This document shows positions 6,161 to 9,705 of a stretch of 9,705 nt of DNA, piece after piece; positions within the stretch are counted from its first letter, which is position 1, and every line of letters begins with the position of its first letter. The translations under genes were made by a program, and so were the position numbers. The stretch is from an uncultured Lachnospiraceae bacterium. Lineage in GTDB: Bacteria > Bacillota > Clostridia > Lachnospirales > Lachnospiraceae. Under the pieces are notes generated by a model that saw only the letters and a program-made list of their open reading frames with translations, was not told the DNA's origin and searched no databases. The stretch covers positions 1-9,705 of the forward strand of contig OMSM01000408.1 of NCBI GenBank assembly GCA_900313745.1, read 5' to 3'.

Positions 6161-7300
6161 ATGCGCAAATCGGACTGGAATGATATTGATAACCGCCGGA
6201 TCACGGTGAACAGCGGTGCCGCGTCTTCCTATGATATCGTGTACAGCGACAGTTTTGGCTCGCTTTATGCGGAACTGGAGAAAGCAGCGGGAGACAGAGG
6301 AATCTGGAAAAAGGCACTGATTGTCACAGACAGCAATGTGGCTCCTTTCTATCTTGAGGCGGTCACAGAAGCACTTTCCGGAAGAGAAATCGCAGTGAGC
6401 AGCGTCGTTCTCCCCGCCGGCGAGGAGAACAAGACGCTCGACACAGTCCGCCTCATTTATCACGCCCTGATCGGGGGAAAGTTCGACCGGAGAAGCCTGA
6501 TTGTCGCTCTTGGCGGCGGTGTTGTCGGCGATATGGCCGGTTTTGCTGCGGCGACCTATATGCGCGGAATAGATTATATCCAGGTTCCGACGACTTTGCT
6601 GGCCCAGGCAGATTCCAGCATCGGCGGCAAAACCGGGGTAGATCTTGACGGATACAAGAATATGGTCGGCGCTTTCCTTATGCCCCGGCTGGTCTATATC
6701 AATCTGAGCACTCTTGACACACTCCCCGGAAGGGAGTTTGCCTGCGGTTTCGCGGAGGTCATGAAGCACGGCCTGATCCGTGACAGCGCCTTCTATGTAT
6801 GGCTTATCGATAATCTGTACGAGATCGGGGACCGGGAGATACCGGTCCTGTACACAATGCTGAAGAACAGCTGTCTCATCAAGAAATCTGTCGTCGAGAG
6901 CGATCCCCTGGAAAAAGGAGAGCGCATGCTGCTGAATTTCGGGCACACGATCGGCCACGCTATCGAGAAATACAAGAACTTCACGATGTCCCACGGGGAA
7001 TGCGTCGCTTTAGGCTGCATCGCAGCCGCATATATCTCATGGAAGAAAGATATCCTTTCCATGGAGGAATACTATGAGATCCGTGACATGTTCGTCCCGT
7101 TCGGCCTCCCGATTTCCGTAGAGGATGTCGATCCCGACGAGATCACGGCCCTTACCCGATCGGACAAGAAGGCAAGGGACGGCGCCCTTAACTTCGTTTT
7201 GCTCCGGAGCGTAGGAGATGCCTATATCGATACCGGTGTGACGGACGAAGAGATCGCAGCAGCCGTTAAGGAGATTCTGTACGTGGAGGACGGAGAATGA
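6161..7300 (+). CDS. aroB: 3-dehydroquinate synthase
   Basis: A 379-residue cytosolic NAD- and metal-dependent enzyme, second step of the shikimate pathway, converting DAHP to 3-dehydroquinate. The NAD-binding GGGVVGDMAGF is at 118-128, and RGIDYIQVPTTLLAQADSS with GGKTGVD is at 135-161. FAEVMKHG is at 197-204, NFGHTIGHAIE at 259-269, and MSHGE at 276-280. The expected metal ligands are E199, H262 and H278; the 16-residue spacing of the two His matches the spacing I recall in the fungal enzyme. Length fits the family. ATG 6161 has GGAG at 6151-6154, six bases upstream; an in-frame TTG at 6149 overlaps that site and is rejected. The gene starts 22 bases after the end of the terminator stem and overlaps lspA by four bases (ATGA). 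No other aromatic-pathway gene is in the window. Confidence 0.96.
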   Translation: MRKSDWNDIDNRRITVNSGAASSYDIVYSDSFGSLYAELEKAAGDRGIWKKALIVTDSNVAPFYLEAVTEALSGREIAVSSVVLPAGEENKTLDTVRLIYHALIGGKFDRRSLIVALGGGVVGDMAGFAAATYMRGIDYIQVPTTLLAQADSSIGGKTGVDLDGYKNMVGAFLMPRLVYINLSTLDTLPGREFACGFAEVMKHGLIRDSAFYVWLIDNLYEIGDREIPVLYTMLKNSCLIKKSVVESDPLEKGERMLLNFGHTIGHAIEKYKNFTMSHGECVALGCIAAAYISWKKDILSMEEYYEIRDMFVPFGLPISVEDVDPDEITALTRSDKKARDGALNFVLLRSVGDAYIDTGVTDEEIAAAVKEILYVEDGE

Positions 7301-7827
7301 GTACGAATAAAGCAAAGGAAAAGCACTGGGCGCTCGTTTCCGTACTTGAGCTTGTCATTTTTACGGGACTTCTCCTTTTTGACCAGTGGACCAAGGCTCT
7401 CTCGGTCGAGAAGCTCTCCGGAGGAAGGCATTTCCCTCTGATCCGCGGAGTGCTGGAATTCTATTATCTTGAAAACCACGGCGCGGCTTTCAGCCTCTTC
7501 CAGAATGCCCAGGTCTTTTTAAGCGCGGTCGCCGTCATAACCCTCGCGATTCTTGCCTTTCTGCTGTTCCGCACGCCTCACGAGAATCCTTTTTATCCGA
7601 TGAGGATACTGTTTGTCATGGTCTGCGCAGGTGCGGCCGGCAATCTCATTGACCGCCTGAAATTCAACTATGTCAGGGATTTCATCTACTTCTCGCTGAT
7701 TAATTTCCCGGTCTTCAACATGGCAGACATCTACGTCTGTGTAGCCATGTTTTTCCTGGTGATCCTGGTCATGTTCGTCTATAAGGACGAGGACCTGAAG
7801 CAGGTTTTTCCGGGGCAGAAAGGTTGA
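7297..7827 (+). CDS. lspA: Lipoprotein signal peptidase (signal peptidase II)
   Basis: A 176-residue integral membrane aspartyl protease that cleaves prolipoprotein signal peptides just before the lipid-modified Cys. Four hydrophobic segments are visible, and the family motifs are intact: DQWTK at 29-33, ENHGAAFSLF after the first membrane segment, and CAGAAGNLIDRL followed by VRDFIYF and FPVFNMADI. The catalytic Asp pair is D119 in NLIDRL and D144 in NMADI. The start ATG 7297 overlaps the aroB stop in an ATGA, with GGAGG at 7285-7289 seven bases upstream. The stop is five bases before the rluD-like start, so aroB, lspA and the pseudouridine synthase form one operon. The carboxypeptidase lipoprotein at 2318-3301 is a plausible substrate. 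Confidence 0.96.
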   Translation: MSTNKAKEKHWALVSVLELVIFTGLLLFDQWTKALSVEKLSGGRHFPLIRGVLEFYYLENHGAAFSLFQNAQVFLSAVAVITLAILAFLLFRTPHENPFYPMRILFVMVCAGAAGNLIDRLKFNYVRDFIYFSLINFPVFNMADIYVCVAMFFLVILVMFVYKDEDLKQVFPGQKG

Positions 7828-7832
7828 AGTAA

Positions 7833-8777
7833 TTGGACCAGTACAGTTTTGCCGTATCGGCAGAAGACGCCGGAGAGCGTCTGGACAAGTACATCAGTTT
7901 TCTTCTCCCGGACAGCTCCCGGACCTATCTGCAGAAGGTGGTGAAGGACGGACTCGTCCTCGTCAACGGCAGGCCTGCCAAACCCTCGCTGCGCCTTGCA
8001 GAGGAGGACAGGATAGAAATCACGCTTCCCGAACCGGTGCTGTTAACTGTGGAGCCGGAGAACATCCCTCTGGATATCCTCTATGAGGATGAGAACGTAC
8101 TGGTGGTCAACAAACCAAAGGGCATGGTTGTACATCCTGCCGCCGGGCATCCGGACCACACTCTGGTCAACGCGGTCATGGCTCACTGCGGGGACAGCCT
8201 GAGCTCGATCAACGGAGTGCTTCGGCCGGGGATAGTCCACCGCATCGATATGGACACGACCGGTTCTGTCATCGTCTGTAAAAACGACCGCGCGCACCGC
8301 ATGATCGCGGAGCAGCTCAGGGAACACTCCATTACCCGGATCTATTATGCTGTCGTCCACGGGGTGATCGGGCAGGATGAACTCACGGTCGAAGGCAATA
8401 TCGGGCGTGACCCCAAGGACCGGAAGAAGATGTGCGTAGTTGGAGACGGAGAGGGAAAGCACGCGGTAACTCATGTAAAAGTACTGGAGCGTTTCCGCGG
8501 CTACACTTATGTTGCCTGCAGGCTGGAAACAGGCCGGACGCATCAGATCCGCGTTCATCTCGCCTGGAATAATCACCCGATTCTGGGGGATCCTCTCTAC
8601 GGGCGCCCCGCAGAGGACGCCAGAGATGGCTTTAAGGCCCTCCGGGGCCAGTGTCTTCACGCCGGTGTGCTGGGATTCGTCCATCCGTCCACAGGAGCTT
8701 ATATTGAGACGACAGCGCCCTTACCGGAATATTTCACGAATATTCTTGACAGGCTGAGAATTCAGAACGCTCTGTAG
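7833..8777 (+). CDS. rluD: RluA/RluD-family 23S rRNA pseudouridine synthase
   Basis: A 314-residue cytosolic enzyme that isomerises uridine to pseudouridine in RNA, probably in 23S rRNA. An N-terminal S4 RNA-binding domain spans about 15-75 (AGERLDKYISFLL, then LVLVNGRPAKPSLRL). The catalytic domain has NKPKGMVVHPAAGH, then HRIDMDTTG with the catalytic Asp at D139, and RTHQIRVHL at 235-243, followed by HPILGDPLYG. The start is TTG 7833: the encoded N terminus aligns with where relatives begin, and AGAAAGG (7817-7823) lies nine bases upstream. The symbol is by family resemblance; the exact target uridines cannot be read from sequence. The lspA-pseudouridine synthase pairing is common in Firmicutes (lspA-ylyB in Bacillus). 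It is the last gene of the aroB-lspA operon, and no clear terminator follows. Confidence 0.93.
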   Translation: MDQYSFAVSAEDAGERLDKYISFLLPDSSRTYLQKVVKDGLVLVNGRPAKPSLRLAEEDRIEITLPEPVLLTVEPENIPLDILYEDENVLVVNKPKGMVVHPAAGHPDHTLVNAVMAHCGDSLSSINGVLRPGIVHRIDMDTTGSVIVCKNDRAHRMIAEQLREHSITRIYYAVVHGVIGQDELTVEGNIGRDPKDRKKMCVVGDGEGKHAVTHVKVLERFRGYTYVACRLETGRTHQIRVHLAWNNHPILGDPLYGRPAEDARDGFKALRGQCLHAGVLGFVHPSTGAYIETTAPLPEYFTNILDRLRIQNAL

Positions 8778-8813
8778 CTGCTTCCCGTCAGAACCGGACA
8801 GTTTTCAGATGAA

Positions 8814-8900
8814 ATGCATAATTTTGCAGGCAGATGATGCAGTATGCATATATGCGTCAAAAGTTATTAAACTTTTGTGCCAAACATGCAGATTATTGCA
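8814..8900. repeat. Twin ATGCA-N5-TTGCA elements in a TGCA-rich region
   Basis: ATGCA-TAATT-TTGCA at 8814-8828 and ATGCA-GATTA-TTGCA at 8886-8900 share the same layout, 72 bases apart. Two further TGCA cores lie between them (8838-8841 and 8845-8848, as ATGCA-GT-ATGCAT), and a seventh core is at 8939-8942. About one TGCA would be expected by chance in the 236-base gap. The second element covers the -35 box at 8896-8901. A regulator-binding role is inference. Confidence 0.45.
8858..8877. repeat. Perfect inverted repeat in the rluD to cmk-like gap
   Basis: CAAAAGTT (8858-8865) and AACTTTTG (8870-8877) are exact inverted copies around ATTA. It could be an operator half-pair, or an AU-rich hairpin at the end of the rluD transcript 80 bases after its stop. 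The stem is not GC-rich and no T-tract follows, so a classical terminator is unlikely. Confidence 0.5.
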
Positions 8901-8924
8901 TATTCAGAGCTGTTATTTTATAAT
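8896..8924 (+). promoter_or_regulatory. Promoter for the cytidylate-kinase-like gene
   Basis: A perfect TATAAT -10 (8919-8924) lies 17 bases after TTGCAT (8896-8901), a weak -35 with only TTG matching. Transcription would begin near 8931 with a leader of about 83 bases. The poor -35 inside a repeated element suggests an activator or repressor acts here, which is inference. Confidence 0.6.
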
Positions 8925-8947
8925 TATGATGTTAAGTCTGCAGTTTA

Positions 8948-8967
8948 ATATCCGAAAAAACGGATAT
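8948..8967 (+). repeat. Hairpin in the leader of the cytidylate-kinase-like gene
   Basis: ATATCCG (8948-8954) and CGGATAT (8961-8967) form a perfect seven-pair stem with an all-A six-base loop. It falls within the predicted 5' leader, 35 bases before GGAGG. It is followed by A-rich rather than T-rich sequence, so it is not a terminator on this strand. A transcript-stabilising or operator role is possible. Confidence 0.45.
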
Positions 8968-9013
8968 AAAAATCTGCCAGACCGGCAAAACTTTCCCTGA
9001 ACGGAGGTTCCGT

Positions 9014-9694
9014 ATGAATACCATTATTACTATCGGCAGACAGTTTGGTTCTGGCGGTCGTGAGATCGGTGAGAAAGTGGCAGCATATTACAATATTCCT
9101 TTTTACAATAAAGAACTGCTGTCGAGGGCTGCCAGCGAAAGCGGCTACGCGGAAGAACTGATCCGTCAGCACGACGAGCGGCCTACCAGTTCCTTCCTCT
9201 ACAATCTGGTAATGGACACCTATTCCTTCGGCTACAATACCTCGTCCTTTGTTGATATGCCGATCAGCCAGAAGGTGTTCCTGGCACAGTTTGACACCAT
9301 TAAGAAGATAGCCGCCGAAGGGCCCTGCGTCATCGTCGGACGGTGCGCGGATTATGCCTTAAGCGAGTTCCCGAATGTGCTTAACCTTTTCGTCCACGCG
9401 ACGGACGAGTACAAGATCAAGACTGTGATGGACCGCTTCCCCGACATCACCAACGAGCAGAAGGCGCGCGATTTCATCAATAAGAAGGACAAGCAGCGCC
9501 AGAGCTATTATAATTATTACTCCTCGAAGAAATGGGGCCGCGCCGACAGCTACGATTTCACCATCTGCTCGTCGACCTTCGGCATTGAGGGTTCCGTAAA
9601 ACTGATCGCCCAGCTCGTAGACGATTTCGAAAGCAGGCATGCCGGACACAGCGTAGTTGAAGAAGTTCCGGAAGAGGCAGGGAAGAAGGACTGA
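9014..9694 (+). CDS. Cytidylate kinase-like family protein
   Basis: A 226-residue soluble protein of the cytidylate-kinase-like family (Cmk2 type). The P-loop-like segment GRQFGSGGREIG is at 8-19. It keeps the glycine pattern but lacks the Lys of a canonical GxxGxGK[ST], which I recall as normal for this family. Further landmarks are IPFYNKELL at 28-36, CVIVGRCADYAL at about 105-116, a nucleoside-kinase-like strand and loop, then NLFVHA. The segment DKQRQSYYNYYS with KKWGRADSYDFTICSS towards the C terminus is also typical. True CMP phosphorylation is unproven; these proteins occur alongside a genuine cmk in many Clostridia. ATG 9014 has GGAGG at 9003-9007, six bases upstream. It has its own promoter (8896-8924). 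AGGAG at 9701-9705, at the window edge, may be the ribosome site of a further gene in the same operon. Confidence 0.88.
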   Translation: MNTIITIGRQFGSGGREIGEKVAAYYNIPFYNKELLSRAASESGYAEELIRQHDERPTSSFLYNLVMDTYSFGYNTSSFVDMPISQKVFLAQFDTIKKIAAEGPCVIVGRCADYALSEFPNVLNLFVHATDEYKIKTVMDRFPDITNEQKARDFINKKDKQRQSYYNYYSSKKWGRADSYDFTICSSTFGIEGSVKLIAQLVDDFESRHAGHSVVEEVPEEAGKKD

Positions 9695-9705
9695 ACAATC
9701 AGGAG

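Noticed and set aside
6071..6994. A 307-codon open frame on the minus strand across aroB
   Set aside because: It lies opposite an unmistakable AroB and runs through the terminator hairpin, with no motif of its own.
8043..8684. A 213-codon minus-strand frame opposite the pseudouridine synthase
   Set aside because: Shadow of a conserved gene; no motif supports translation.
8785..8812. Possible terminator hairpin just after rluD (TCAGAAC with GTTTTCA)
   Set aside because: The stem has a mismatch and a wobble pair, is AT-rich and lacks a following T-tract; too weak to call.
8809..9000. A 63-codon plus-strand frame in the rluD to cmk-like gap, with several Cys
   Set aside because: It has no ribosome site and runs through the promoter, the repeats and the leader hairpin, and its composition reflects AT-rich non-coding DNA.
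1..9705. Mobile element, CRISPR array, toxin-antitoxin or phage-defence locus
   Set aside because: No transposase, integrase, spaced direct-repeat array, tRNA attachment site or defence-type gene was seen; all large genes are core functions on one strand.

Overview
This window looks like a core chromosomal segment of a Gram-positive (monoderm) member of the Clostridia, most likely Lachnospiraceae. That assignment rests on the gene order (PBP2-RodA-MgsA), on a SepF gene beside the single-pass HlyD-like protein that commonly accompanies it in that group, on an LspA-RluD pair, and on strong Shine-Dalgarno sites. It comes from remembered family patterns, not from a database search. All genes lie on the + strand. 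I see no tRNA, rRNA, CRISPR array, insertion sequence, integrase or prophage gene.

Layout. Positions 1-3301 hold a tightly packed envelope operon: the 3' end of a class B penicillin-binding protein (PBP2/MrdA), its SEDS glycosyltransferase partner (RodA), methylglyoxal synthase (MgsA), and a lipoprotein D-Ala-D-Ala carboxypeptidase whose GTG start lies inside the end of mgsA. Positions 3302-3877 look like a separate one-gene unit. It has a palindrome-covered promoter (TTGTAA-17-TATAAT), a 139-residue P-loop protein of unknown function, and a terminator-like hairpin. Positions 3890-5320 encode a single-pass HlyD-like membrane protein, probably starting at a TTG just after that hairpin. Positions 5346-6143 hold sepF with its own strong promoter (TTGACA-17-GATAAT) and a clear intrinsic terminator. 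Positions 6161-8777 form an aroB-lspA-rluD operon with ATGA overlap or 5-base spacing. Positions 8778-9013 are an AT-rich control region with repeated TGCA elements, inverted repeats and a perfect TATAAT box, driving a cytidylate-kinase-like gene at 9014-9694.

How the genes fit together. PBP2 and RodA polymerise and cross-link lateral-wall peptidoglycan, and the carboxypeptidase trims its stem peptides. LspA would process that carboxypeptidase's lipoprotein signal peptide. SepF ties FtsZ to the membrane, and the HlyD-like protein next to it is a candidate envelope or division factor. MgsA, AroB, RluD and the Cmk-like protein are metabolic or RNA-modification genes.

I did not find an obviously new multi-gene system. 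The best leads are the regulated P-loop gene, the HlyD-like protein beside sepF, two hairpins placed directly before ribosome-binding sites, an Asp-to-Glu change at the catalytic base position of MgsA, and the repeat-rich promoter before the Cmk-like gene.
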